Source: Lachnospira rogosae (GTDB taxonomy: Bacteria; Bacillota; Clostridia; Lachnospirales; Lachnospiraceae). From it: a stretch of DNA of 64,000 bases. This document shows, in pieces, positions 7,684 to 16,196 of the stretch. Numbering within the stretch: the first letter of the stretch is position 1; each line of letters begins with the position of its first letter. A program made the position numbers and the translations under genes. The stretch spans positions 310,001-374,000 of the forward strand of contig NZ_JBBMER010000001.1 of assembly GCF_040096455.1 (NCBI RefSeq). Reading direction: 5' to 3'. The notes under the pieces are model-generated. The model searched no databases. It had not been told where the DNA came from and was given only the letters and a program-made list of their open reading frames with translations.

Positions 7684-10323
7684 GTGCAGTACAGAGGCGT
7701 TAACGAATTAAGAAGATTATATCTTGACTTTTTTGAGAGCAAGGGACATTTAAAGATGAAGAGTTTCTCACTTGTTCCACATAATGATAACAGTCTGCTT
7801 ATCATCAATTCAGGTATGGCTCCATTAAAGCCATATTTTACAGGTCAGGAAATCCCACCAAGAAGAAGAGTGACTACTTGTCAGAAGTGTATCCGTACAG
7901 GTGATATTGAAAATGTTGGTAAGACGGCAAGACACGGTACATTCTTTGAAATGCTTGGTAACTTCTCTTTTGGCGATTATTTTAAGACAGAAGCTATTCA
8001 TTGGTCTTGGGAGTTCCTTACAGAAGTTGTAGGACTTGATGCCAATAGATTATATCCATCAATATATGAGGAGGATGATGAAGCTTTTGAAATCTGGAAT
8101 AAACAGATAGGTATTGCACCTGAGAGAATATTCAGATTTGGTAAGGAAGATAATTTCTGGGAACACGGTGCTGGACCTTGCGGTCCATGTTCTGAGATTT
8201 ATTATGATCGTGGCGAAAAGTATGGCTGCGGAAAGCCAGGCTGTACGGTAGGCTGTGACTGTGACAGATATATGGAAGTATGGAATAACGTATTCTCACA
8301 GTTTAATAATGATGGTAAGGGTAACTATACAGACCTTATCCAGAAGAATATTGATACAGGTATGGGTCTCGAAAGACTTGCAGTTGTTGTTCAGGACGTT
8401 GACTCTATATTTGATGTTGATACATTACAGGCACTCCGTAATAAGGTATGCGAGATGGCTGGTGTTAAGTATAAGGAAGATGAGAAGCAGGATGTATCTA
8501 TCCGTGTTATCACAGATCATATACGTTCAGTAACATTTATGGTAAGTGATGGTATTATGCCATCTAATGAAGGCAGAGGCTATGTACTTAGAAGACTTTT
8601 AAGAAGAGCGGCAAGACATGGAAGACTTTTAGGGATAGAAGGAAAGTTCTTATCAAAGCTCTGCGAAACAGTTATAGAAGGTTCTAAGGACGGATATCCA
8701 GAACTTGAAGAAAAGAAGGAATTCATTACTAAAGTTATATCTGAGGAAGAGGATAAGTTCAATAAGACTATTGACCAGGGATTAAGTATTCTTTCAGATA
8801 TGGAAAAGGAACTTCAGGAGAAGAACCAGAGCGTTCTTTCTGGGGAAGATGCTTTCAAGCTTTATGATACTTATGGTTTCCCTATTGATCTTACTAAGGA
8901 AATCTTAGAAGAAAAGAACATAACTATTGATGAAGACGGCTTCATTAAATGTATGAATGAGCAGCGTGAGAAAGCACGTAAGGCTCGTAAGACAACTAAC
9001 TATATGGGTGCTGATGCAACTGTATATGATAAGATTGATCCAGCTATCACAAGTGAATTCGTTGGATATGACAAGCTGTCTAATGATTCCAAGGTAACAG
9101 TTCTTACAACAGAAGAAGATGTTGTAGAAGCTCTTTCAGAAGGAGATAAGGGAACAGTTATCGTTGATCAGACAGTATTTTATGCAACAATGGGTGGTCA
9201 GGAAGGTGATAAAGGTTATATCACAACTTCTGAGGGCGAATTTAAGGTTGATACAACAATCAAGCTTAAAGGCGGCAAGATTGGCCACGTTGGAACTATG
9301 ACAAAGGGTATGCTCAAAGCTGGCGATACAGTTACTCTTACTGTAGATTCAGAATACAGAGCAGATACATGCAAGAATCATAGTGCAACACACCTTTTAC
9401 AGAAAGCATTAAGAACTGTACTTGGTAACCATGTTGAACAGAAGGGTTCTTATGTAGATCCTGAAAGATTAAGATTTGACTTTACACATTTCCAGAGTAT
9501 GACAGAAGAGGAGATTAAGAAGGTCGAAGATATTGTCAATGAAAAGATTGCTGAGGCAATTCCAGTAGAGACAAAGATTATGACAATCGAAGAAGCTAAG
9601 AACACAGGTGCTATGGCACTTTTTGGTGAAAAGTATGGTGAGAAGGTAAGAGTTGTATGTATGGGTGACTTCTCTAAGGAGTTCTGTGGTGGTACACATG
9701 TTGCCAACACAGCTAACATCAGACTTTTTAAGATTGTATCTGAGTCAGGTGTTGCTGCAGGAGTAAGAAGAATAGAAGCTCTTACGGATAAGGGAGTTCT
9801 TAAGTTCTTTAATAACCTTGAAACTCTTGTAAAAGAAGCTTCAATAGCAGCTAAGGCAGAGAGCACACAGCTTGTAAAAAGAATTCATACAATGAATGAT
9901 GAGATTAAGGCACTTATATCTGAGAATGATAAGCTTAAGGCAGAGCTTGCTAATAATGCTTTAGGTGATGTGACAGATAATGTTGTTGATGTTAAGGGTG
10001 TTAAGCTTCTTGCAACTAAGGTAGATAATGTTGATATGAATGAACTTAGAAACCTTGGCGATAAGTTAAAGGGAGAGATTGGTTCAGGTGTTGTACTTGT
10101 TGTAAGTGCACTTGCGGCTGATAAGGTTAATATGATAGCGATGGCTACAGATGATGTTGTTGCTAAGGGTGCTCATGCTGGTAATCTTATTAAGTCTGTT
10201 GCTTCACTTGTTGGTGGCGGCGGTGGCGGACGTCCTAATATGGCTCAGGCTGGTGGTAAGAATGCTTCTGGTATTGATGAGCTATTAAAGAAGGCACCAG
10301 AAGTGCTTGCAGAGCAGCTTTAA
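7684..10323 (+). CDS. alaS: Alanine--tRNA ligase
   Basis: Charges tRNA-Ala and hydrolyses mischarged Ser/Gly-tRNA. The start is a GTG at 7684 preceded by AGGAGGA, giving 879 residues (876 in E. coli). An in-frame ATG at 7648 would overlap the small upstream gene and adds a basic tail not found in the family. Domains in order: class II aminoacylation core with LVPHNDNSLL and RVTTCQKCIRTGDIENVG, tRNA recognition, the editing domain with HSATHLLQKAL and FCGGTHV (zinc ligands), and the Gly-rich C-Ala region GGGGGGRPNMAQAGG. Confidence 0.98.
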   Translation: MQYRGVNELRRLYLDFFESKGHLKMKSFSLVPHNDNSLLIINSGMAPLKPYFTGQEIPPRRRVTTCQKCIRTGDIENVGKTARHGTFFEMLGNFSFGDYFKTEAIHWSWEFLTEVVGLDANRLYPSIYEEDDEAFEIWNKQIGIAPERIFRFGKEDNFWEHGAGPCGPCSEIYYDRGEKYGCGKPGCTVGCDCDRYMEVWNNVFSQFNNDGKGNYTDLIQKNIDTGMGLERLAVVVQDVDSIFDVDTLQALRNKVCEMAGVKYKEDEKQDVSIRVITDHIRSVTFMVSDGIMPSNEGRGYVLRRLLRRAARHGRLLGIEGKFLSKLCETVIEGSKDGYPELEEKKEFITKVISEEEDKFNKTIDQGLSILSDMEKELQEKNQSVLSGEDAFKLYDTYGFPIDLTKEILEEKNITIDEDGFIKCMNEQREKARKARKTTNYMGADATVYDKIDPAITSEFVGYDKLSNDSKVTVLTTEEDVVEALSEGDKGTVIVDQTVFYATMGGQEGDKGYITTSEGEFKVDTTIKLKGGKIGHVGTMTKGMLKAGDTVTLTVDSEYRADTCKNHSATHLLQKALRTVLGNHVEQKGSYVDPERLRFDFTHFQSMTEEEIKKVEDIVNEKIAEAIPVETKIMTIEEAKNTGAMALFGEKYGEKVRVVCMGDFSKEFCGGTHVANTANIRLFKIVSESGVAAGVRRIEALTDKGVLKFFNNLETLVKEASIAAKAESTQLVKRIHTMNDEIKALISENDKLKAELANNALGDVTDNVVDVKGVKLLATKVDNVDMNELRNLGDKLKGEIGSGVVLVVSALAADKVNMIAMATDDVVAKGAHAGNLIKSVASLVGGGGGGRPNMAQAGGKNASGIDELLKKAPEVLAEQL

Positions 10324-10402
10324 TTATAATAGTAATAATAACCACTATGATATTGGTTATAATATTAATTTAACAAATTGTGCTAAAATCGCAAAATTTC
10401 TG

Positions 10403-10430
10403 TTGACTTAGGTGATTTCTGTGATATAAT
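10403..10430 (+). promoter_or_regulatory. Strong sigma-A promoter for rpsU
   Basis: TTGACT at 10403-10408 and a perfect TATAAT at 10425-10430 are separated by 16 bases. Predicted start is near 10437, giving a leader of about 70 bases. Confidence 0.75.
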
Positions 10431-10431
10431 A

Positions 10432-10489
10432 TCTGTTGTGCGATTAGGTAAAACCCTATATGTATTGCCCAGCACAATTACGCAACAGA
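10432..10489 (+). promoter_or_regulatory. Structured rpsU leader
   Basis: TTGTGC at 10436-10441 pairs with GCACAA at 10472-10477, with a smaller TAGG/CCTA pairing inside. TCTGTTG at 10432-10438 could alternatively pair with CAACAGA at 10483-10489, but the predicted transcription start falls in that strand, so the first pairing is more likely in the RNA. A hairpin at the very 5' end of a ribosomal-protein mRNA would fit stabilisation or feedback by S21; neither is shown by the sequence. Confidence 0.4.
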
Positions 10490-10508
10490 AGGGTGGTCAG
10501 GAAAAGGT

Positions 10509-10685
10509 ATGTCAAATGTCATCGTTAAAGAAAACGAGTCTTTAGATAGCGCATTACGCAGATTCAAGAGAAACTGCGCAAAGGCAGGCATTCAGCAGGA
10601 AATTCGTAAAAGAGAACATTACGAAAAGCCAAGCGTAAGACGCAAGAAGAAGTCAGAAGCTGCTAGAAAACGTAAGTTCAATTAA
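10509..10685 (+). CDS. rpsU: 30S ribosomal protein S21
   Basis: A small basic ribosomal protein of 58 residues that contacts the 3' end of 16S rRNA near the anti-Shine-Dalgarno region. The sequence begins MSNVIVKENESLDSALRRF and ends with the basic tail RRKKKSEAARKRKF, typical of Firmicutes S21. AGGA lies six bases before the ATG. It has its own promoter and is followed by a strong terminator, so it is a single-gene unit. Confidence 0.97.
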   Translation: MSNVIVKENESLDSALRRFKRNCAKAGIQQEIRKREHYEKPSVRRKKKSEAARKRKFN

Positions 10686-10703
10686 TTTGATAGCGAAATA
10701 TTT

Positions 10704-10740
10704 AATCCCGGTGTATTTTAGAATACATCGGGATTTTTTT
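10704..10740 (+). terminator. Rho-independent terminator of rpsU
   Basis: A 13-bp stem (10705-10717 with 10722-10734, one G-U pair), a TTAG loop and a run of seven T. This closes the rpsU unit. Confidence 0.93.
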
Positions 10741-10784
10741 GCATATTTTATATATAAGCGTAAGTTGTTATGCTGGGGTAAGAT

Positions 10785-11045
10785 ATGGGAAAGTTTAGGT
10801 GTGCGAAAGATGTGCGTTCGGTTGTTATGCCGCAGTCTGTTACTATGCCGATTCTTACAGTTATTGGCAATAAGGAAATGTATATAGAGAATTTTAAATC
10901 AATAATGGAGTATGAATGTGATAGTGTCAAAGTCATTACAAGGCGTGGAATTGTACACGTTAAGGGAAGTGACCTTGATATAGGATATCTGGATATGGAT
11001 GAAATATCCATAAAAGGGAGGATTAAAGAGATTACATTTGAGTAA
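10785..11045 (+). CDS. yqfC: Sporulation protein YqfC
   Basis: An 86-residue YqfC/YabP-family protein. Members are made in the mother cell under sigma-E in Bacillus and are needed for normal sporulation, with unknown biochemistry. The fold is seen as repeated short hydrophobic strands around DSVKVITRRGIVHVKGSDLDIGYLD, a family hallmark. GGGG lies six bases before the ATG. It is followed 18 bases later by yqfD, its usual partner. No convincing sigma-E promoter was found upstream; a GCATATT at 10741 lacks a properly spaced -10 box. Confidence 0.9.
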   Translation: MGKFRCAKDVRSVVMPQSVTMPILTVIGNKEMYIENFKSIMEYECDSVKVITRRGIVHVKGSDLDIGYLDMDEISIKGRIKEITFE

Positions 11046-11063
11046 TATGGTTAATGGGGTGCT

Positions 11064-12269
11064 GTGTATAATATGAAACTGGGTATTAAAGATGGATTGA
11101 AGCATATTTTTTATATTGAACTGGAAATAAGCGGGGATGGTATAAATACATTTTTTAATATGTGCAGAAAAAAAGATATAATATTTTTTGATGTACAGCA
11201 TATTAAAACTGGCAATAATGCTGTGCGTGCCAGGATAGCAAGAAATGATTTCTTTATGATAAAAAATCTTGTTAAGGCGGCAAGGGTGCATATTAAAGTT
11301 ATCAAAAAGGCTTATCCAAGATATTACATATTTAGATACAGACAGCATTATTCGTTTGCCTACGGGGTGCTTATTGCATTTGTTATAATAAAGCTTCTGG
11401 GAATGTTCGTATGGAAAGTGAATTTTAATGGTAATTATGTATACACAGATGAGTATTTGAAAAGTTATATAAAGGATATGAAAGTTTATAATGGAAATAT
11501 GCTTAAAAATATTGACTGTGCGTATATTGAAGAGTGCATAAGAAATGATCTTGATGTTACATGGGCGAGTGTTGAGATAAAAGGCTCAATGGTTAATGTA
11601 TACATAAAAGAAAATTATTCTATGAATAAAGAAGCAGTGAAGTCTGTGTATAGTGACGGTGAAGATATAGTAAGCAGTTGTCAGGGTGTTGTTAAGAAGA
11701 TAATTACAAGAAGTGGTACACCACTAGTAGCCTGCGGTGATGAGGTTCAGGAGGGGCAGGTGTTAGTATCTGGCAGGGTGGCTGTTACTGATGACTCAGG
11801 AACGGAGCTGTATCAGGTAGATGTATGTCCTGATGCAGACATTTTAGTTCATACAGTAATTGCTTATGATGATATACTGGAAAGAGAATACGGATACAGA
11901 CAGTATACCAAGAGGAGATATTCTTCGTTAATTATAGAAAATAACAGCGGCTTAATTAAGCTGACCAAGCCGCACAGGCGGATAGAGCAGTATGATATAA
12001 TAACGCAGAAATATCCATTGATTGTTGCAGGAGGGATAGATACTGGAATTGTTATTGGGGTAGAGAACAGAAAAGAATATAAAGTTATGAATGACAGGTA
12101 TAATGATGTCCAGTTAGAAGATATTCTTAATGAAAGATTACAGATGTATATTTCACATATGGAACAAAAAGGAGTGCAAATAATGGATTGTCGTGTTAAT
12201 ATAGATACAACTGATGACAGAGGAAGCTGTACTGGAGAATTGGAAGTACTTCTTCCGGTTACTAATTGA
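11064..12269 (+). CDS. yqfD: Sporulation protein YqfD
   Basis: A 401-residue membrane protein of the YqfD family, paired with yqfC in spore-formers. It has a cytoplasmic N-terminal region of about 95 residues, one membrane span at about residues 96-118, and a long extracytoplasmic part that includes a POTRA-like segment and CGDEVQEGQVLVSG. The start is uncertain. A GTG at 11064 lies very close to the GGGG site, while an ATG at 11073 lies about 13 bases from it; the longer form is given. Transcription probably continues into phoH. Confidence 0.9.
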   Translation: MYNMKLGIKDGLKHIFYIELEISGDGINTFFNMCRKKDIIFFDVQHIKTGNNAVRARIARNDFFMIKNLVKAARVHIKVIKKAYPRYYIFRYRQHYSFAYGVLIAFVIIKLLGMFVWKVNFNGNYVYTDEYLKSYIKDMKVYNGNMLKNIDCAYIEECIRNDLDVTWASVEIKGSMVNVYIKENYSMNKEAVKSVYSDGEDIVSSCQGVVKKIITRSGTPLVACGDEVQEGQVLVSGRVAVTDDSGTELYQVDVCPDADILVHTVIAYDDILEREYGYRQYTKRRYSSLIIENNSGLIKLTKPHRRIEQYDIITQKYPLIVAGGIDTGIVIGVENRKEYKVMNDRYNDVQLEDILNERLQMYISHMEQKGVQIMDCRVNIDTTDDRGSCTGELEVLLPVTN

Positions 12270-12301
12270 TATACATATTAATAGAAAGAGGATTAATATT
12301 A

Positions 12302-13372
12302 ATGAGTGAAGTAGAAGTTGTTATTGATATGCCAGCAGAATACAGCAGTATGGTGTTTGGACAGTTTGATGAATATGCCAAGGCAATAGAGAGTAATCTT
12401 AATATAGAATTAATAGCAAGGGACGGAGTTGTAAAGATAATAGGAGCAGAAGCTAATGTTATAAGGGCAAGAGGCGTGCTTGATAATCTTATAGAGCTTG
12501 CAAGAAGAGGTAACCAGATAAGTAGACAGAGTGTTGATTATGCAATATCGTTATCATTTGATGATAAGCAGGATACTATGTTAGAGATAGACTCCGATAC
12601 AGTATGCAGGACTATAGCAGGAAAGCCAATTAAGCCAAAGACATTAGGCCAGAAGAATTATGTAGACCAGATAAGGGATAAAATGATTGTATTTGGAATA
12701 GGCCCTGCTGGTACAGGAAAGACATATCTTGCAATGGCAATGGCTATTCAGGCATTTAAGTCTAATGAGGTTAATAAGATAATTCTTACAAGACCAGCGA
12801 TAGAGGCAGGAGAAAAGCTTGGATTTCTTCCGGGTGATTTACAGAGCAAGGTAGACCCATATCTTCGCCCTTTATATGATGCACTTTTTCAGATTATGGG
12901 TGCAGAAAGCTTTAATGCTAATATGGAAAAGGGACTTATAGAGGTAGCACCGCTTGCATATATGCGAGGAAGAACTCTTGATAATGCGTTTATAATATTA
13001 GATGAAGCACAGAATACAACGCCTGCACAGATGAAAATGTTCCTTACAAGAATAGGTTTCGGTTCTAAGGTAGTAGTTACTGGAGACCAGACACAAAAGG
13101 ATCTTCCAAGAGATGTAACATCTGGTCTGGACGTTGCTATGAAGGTGCTTTCAAAGGTTGATGAGATAGGTTTTGTAAAGCTTACTAACCACGATGTAGT
13201 AAGACACCCTCTTGTACAGAAGATTGTAAAAGCTTATGAGGAATATGAGAACAGACAGAACAAGAAAGAATTTGACAGGCGGAATAGGAAAGAATCTGAT
13301 GGCAGGTCAAAAAAGAATTACGACAGCAGACAGGGTAAGAAAGAGAAAGGAACAAGAAAGAATGACAATTAA
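12302..13372 (+). CDS. phoH: PhoH-family ATPase
   Basis: Cytoplasmic P-loop ATPase of the PhoH/YbeZ type, 356 residues, thought to act with YbeY in RNA metabolism. Walker A is GPAGTGKT at residues 134-141 and Walker B is in IILDEAQNT. The N-terminal 100 residues resemble a KH/R3H-type nucleic-acid domain, as in other members. The last 45 residues are very basic (many Lys, Arg, Asn), probably an RNA-binding tail. AGAGGA precedes the ATG at 12302. The end overlaps ybeY by 11 bases, which indicates coupling. Confidence 0.95.
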   Translation: MSEVEVVIDMPAEYSSMVFGQFDEYAKAIESNLNIELIARDGVVKIIGAEANVIRARGVLDNLIELARRGNQISRQSVDYAISLSFDDKQDTMLEIDSDTVCRTIAGKPIKPKTLGQKNYVDQIRDKMIVFGIGPAGTGKTYLAMAMAIQAFKSNEVNKIILTRPAIEAGEKLGFLPGDLQSKVDPYLRPLYDALFQIMGAESFNANMEKGLIEVAPLAYMRGRTLDNAFIILDEAQNTTPAQMKMFLTRIGFGSKVVVTGDQTQKDLPRDVTSGLDVAMKVLSKVDEIGFVKLTNHDVVRHPLVQKIVKAYEEYENRQNKKEFDRRNRKESDGRSKKNYDSRQGKKEKGTRKNDN

Positions 13373-13871
13373 TATAGAATATGAAACAGATAAAAAGTTA
13401 GATTTAGATTATGAGAAGATAATTAATGAGGTTGTTAATGAGGCAGCTGCATATGAGAAATGTCCATATGAGATAGAGGTTAATGTCACATTGACGGATA
13501 ATGAGGCGATACATCAGATTAACAAAGAGTTCAGGGAAGTTGATGCACCTACAGATGTTCTCTCATTTCCTATGATTAATTATGAAGCACCATCTGATTT
13601 TGAGTCACTTGAAGACGAATTTGAGAATAACACAGAGGACTATTTTAATCCGGATACAGGTGAACTTATGCTTGGTGATATAGTTGTATCAGTAGAGAAG
13701 GTGGCTGAACAGGCTGAAAAATATGGACACAGTGAAGTGAGAGAACTTGCATTCTTAGTTGCACATAGTATGATGCACCTTTTTGGATATGACCATATGA
13801 CAGAAGAAGAAAGCAAGGTTATGGAAGCTAAGCAGAGAGAAGTCCTTGATAATATAGGAATTACAAGATAA
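13362..13871 (+). CDS. ybeY: Endoribonuclease YbeY
   Basis: Zinc-dependent endoribonuclease for 16S rRNA 3' end maturation and ribosome quality control. The 169-residue product has the H-x3-H-x5-H metal site at His135, His139 and His145 (HSMMHLFGYDH). A short acidic insertion (about residues 70-95, rich in Glu, Asp and Asn) lies before the conserved GDIVVS strand. It starts inside the 3' end of phoH, the standard arrangement. Confidence 0.96.
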   Translation: MTINIEYETDKKLDLDYEKIINEVVNEAAAYEKCPYEIEVNVTLTDNEAIHQINKEFREVDAPTDVLSFPMINYEAPSDFESLEDEFENNTEDYFNPDTGELMLGDIVVSVEKVAEQAEKYGHSEVRELAFLVAHSMMHLFGYDHMTEEESKVMEAKQREVLDNIGITR

Positions 13872-13994
13872 TTATATTGGATATATTACAATTATAAGAA
13901 TGATAATATTGTAGTTAACTATAAAATGACAACATTGAGGTTATATATTGCAGTTATAAGAATATAGAAATCGCGGGTGAGAGGTATAGGTATA

Positions 13995-14381
13995 ATGGAA
14001 TACACAGATAGAGAGCTTTTAGATAAAGCAAAAGAGGCAATGGTTTATTCGTATTCACCTTATTCAAGGTTTAAGGTCGGGGCTTGCGTACTTACAAAGG
14101 ACGGACATATTTATACAGGCTGTAATATAGAGAATTCAAGCTTTGGTGCGACTAACTGTGCAGAAAGGACAGCAATATTCAAGGCTGTAAGTGAGGGTAG
14201 AAAAGAATTCGCTAAGATTGCCATAGTGTCATCTTCAGGTTTAAAGACGTATCCGTGTGGAATATGCAGGCAGGTTATGAGTGAATTCTTTAAGGGTAAT
14301 GAGCAGATAATTCTTGAAAATGCTGGAGAGATAATTAAATATACTATTGATTATTTACTGCCTGATAGTTTTAAATTGTAA
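13995..14381 (+). CDS. cdd: Cytidine deaminase
   Basis: Deaminates cytidine and deoxycytidine to uridine and deoxyuridine in pyrimidine salvage. The 128-residue product is a typical homotetrameric CDA. CNIENSSFGATNCAERTA carries the zinc-ligand Cys and catalytic Glu, and PCGICRQ carries the two remaining Cys ligands. The ATG at 13995 is favoured; an in-frame GTG at 13977 would place the GAGAGG site inside the gene. The 123-base gap after ybeY is AT-rich with no clear promoter. In Firmicutes cdd usually sits between ybeY and era; era is not here. Confidence 0.95.
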   Translation: MEYTDRELLDKAKEAMVYSYSPYSRFKVGACVLTKDGHIYTGCNIENSSFGATNCAERTAIFKAVSEGRKEFAKIAIVSSSGLKTYPCGICRQVMSEFFKGNEQIILENAGEIIKYTIDYLLPDSFKL

Positions 14382-14465
14382 TAAATAGTAAAATGAAATG
14401 TATAAAATATAACATTTTGCAAATAATTACCATATAAATTCATATTGCAAGGAAGGTGCAAAAGA

Positions 14466-14909
14466 ATGGAAAATGGTATATTTAATAGAAGAAATGTTAT
14501 ATCAATATGTGTTGTGGCGGCTGTAATTGTAATATTAACAATAGTATTTCTGTCACGCAGCAATACAGGCGATGAGCATATAGATGACATACAGAAGGAC
14601 AGAGTTAAGTATGAAGATATGCAGAATAAAAGAGCTGGCACAGAACAGGTGACGTCCCAGCAGACAGTAGGGGTATCACAGCAGAATAAGACATATACGG
14701 ATAATTATCTGTTGCAGTTACAGGACGGACAGGCTGTAATATACAGGGGTGTATTGAAGAATTCGGACATTGAATATGAATTCTACGATTATGCCCAAAT
14801 TGATATTGAACTGCTGCCAGAAAGCATAAAGAAAGAATGTACAGACGGGCTTGGTTTAAATGGAGAACAGCAGCTGTATGATTTTATACAGGCATACAGC
14901 ATAGAATAA
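14466..14909 (+). CDS. Membrane-anchored protein with BofC-like C-terminal domain
   Basis: A 147-residue protein with an N-terminal membrane anchor at about residues 11-29, a polar linker rich in Gln and Thr, and a C-terminal domain starting YLLQLQDGQAVIYRG and ending near LYDFIQAYSIE. The pattern of a short DGxxxIY strand pair followed by IELLPESIKKEC and a final helix resembles the BofC C-terminal domain. BofC in Bacillus is a forespore protein secreted into the intermembrane space that restrains SpoIVB. The identification rests on pattern only. GGAAGGTG precedes the ATG at 14466. Confidence 0.6.
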   Translation: MENGIFNRRNVISICVVAAVIVILTIVFLSRSNTGDEHIDDIQKDRVKYEDMQNKRAGTEQVTSQQTVGVSQQNKTYTDNYLLQLQDGQAVIYRGVLKNSDIEYEFYDYAQIDIELLPESIKKECTDGLGLNGEQQLYDFIQAYSIE

Positions 14910-14930
14910 CAGTAATAAGGATAGTGATAT

Positions 14931-16196
14931 ATGAAAAGCAAATATGTGAAAAAGCACGAATGTGTCATAATCGGCGGCGGTGCGGCTGGAATGATGGCGG
15001 CAGTACAGCTTGCAGGTTATGGAATAGATAACTGCATAATAGAACACACAGGAAAGATTGGAAGCAAGATATTACAGACAGGCAATGGCAAGTGTAATTT
15101 TACTAATCTTAATATGAGCAGTGAAATGTATCAGAATAAAGATAACAGACTTGTTATGGAAGTTATTGATAAGTTTGATGTACAGCATACGCTTAAATTC
15201 TTTAAAAGTATAGGCGTATATTATACACAAAAGGATGGTTATGTATATCCACATTCTAAGACAGCCGCTTCATTACAGAATGCATTAAGATTGGCAATAA
15301 AGAACGCTGGCATTAAGGTTAATATGGATACTGTCATTAATAAGATTTATAAGAAAGAAGCTGATGGAAAGGATGTGTTCGTTCTTGAATGTGACGGTAT
15401 AGACTTTATAGCAGATACAGTAATTATTGCAACAGGTTCAAAGGCTTCGCCAAAGACAGGCTCAGATGGTTCGGGTTATGAGCTTGTAAGACAGCTTGGA
15501 ATTGATATTGTAAAGCCACTTCCCGCACTTGTACAGCTTGTATGCGGTGACAAAGCTGTATGTAAGCTTGGTGCAGGTGTAAGAAGCTATGGAAGCATAG
15601 AGCTTTGGGTTGACGGACAGTGCGTAGCAAATGATACAGGAGAAATCCAGTATACAGATTATGGAATATCAGGAATACCGGTATTTCAGGTAAGCAGATT
15701 TGCAGTAAAAGCTATAGATGAGAACAGGGAAGTCAAGGCTGTTATTAATATGATACCTGATATAACAGATAGTGATATAGAAGATATTTTCAACAGGCGA
15801 ATTATAGCAGAAGGTTATAAGACGTTAGAGCAGTTCTTTGAAGGGCTTATTAATAAAAAGCTTGTTGCTATGATAGCGGCAAGATGCAAAATAAGCGAAA
15901 GTAAGCACATAGCAGATATTGATATTGAAAAAATGCGACATATTATTGAAACTATGACACATTTTGGATTTGTTATAACAGGTGATAAAGGATTTGATTA
16001 TGGTCAGGTGTGTCAGGGCGGAGTTGCTCTTGATGACATTGACATAAGTAATATGGAATGTAAAAAGGTAAAGGGTGTGTTCTTTGCTGGTGAGGTTGTT
16101 GATGTTGACGGCAAATGCGGTGGCTATAACCTGCAATGGGCGTGGAGTTCGGCATACTTAGCGGCGGCAGGAGTAAAGGAAAGGATAAATAATTGA
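14931..16196 (+). CDS. FAD-dependent oxidoreductase, BaiN/HI0933 family
   Basis: Flavoprotein of 421 residues with an N-terminal dinucleotide fold CVIIGGGAAGMMAAVQLA, the GNGKCNFTN motif and the C-terminal CGGYNLQWAWSSAYLA motif that define the HI0933/BaiN family. Characterised members (BaiN in Clostridium scindens) have been linked to reduction of bile-acid intermediates, but the family is widespread and that role cannot be assumed here. The stop overlaps the next gene's start (TTGA), so the two flavoproteins are translated together. Confidence 0.9.
   Translation: MKSKYVKKHECVIIGGGAAGMMAAVQLAGYGIDNCIIEHTGKIGSKILQTGNGKCNFTNLNMSSEMYQNKDNRLVMEVIDKFDVQHTLKFFKSIGVYYTQKDGYVYPHSKTAASLQNALRLAIKNAGIKVNMDTVINKIYKKEADGKDVFVLECDGIDFIADTVIIATGSKASPKTGSDGSGYELVRQLGIDIVKPLPALVQLVCGDKAVCKLGAGVRSYGSIELWVDGQCVANDTGEIQYTDYGISGIPVFQVSRFAVKAIDENREVKAVINMIPDITDSDIEDIFNRRIIAEGYKTLEQFFEGLINKKLVAMIAARCKISESKHIADIDIEKMRHIIETMTHFGFVITGDKGFDYGQVCQGGVALDDIDISNMECKKVKGVFFAGEVVDVDGKCGGYNLQWAWSSAYLAAAGVKERINN

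Noticed and set aside
10741..10766. Possible sigma-E promoter before yqfC (GCATATT at 10741)
   Set aside because: The best -10-like box is only 11 bases away and matches 5 of 8 positions.
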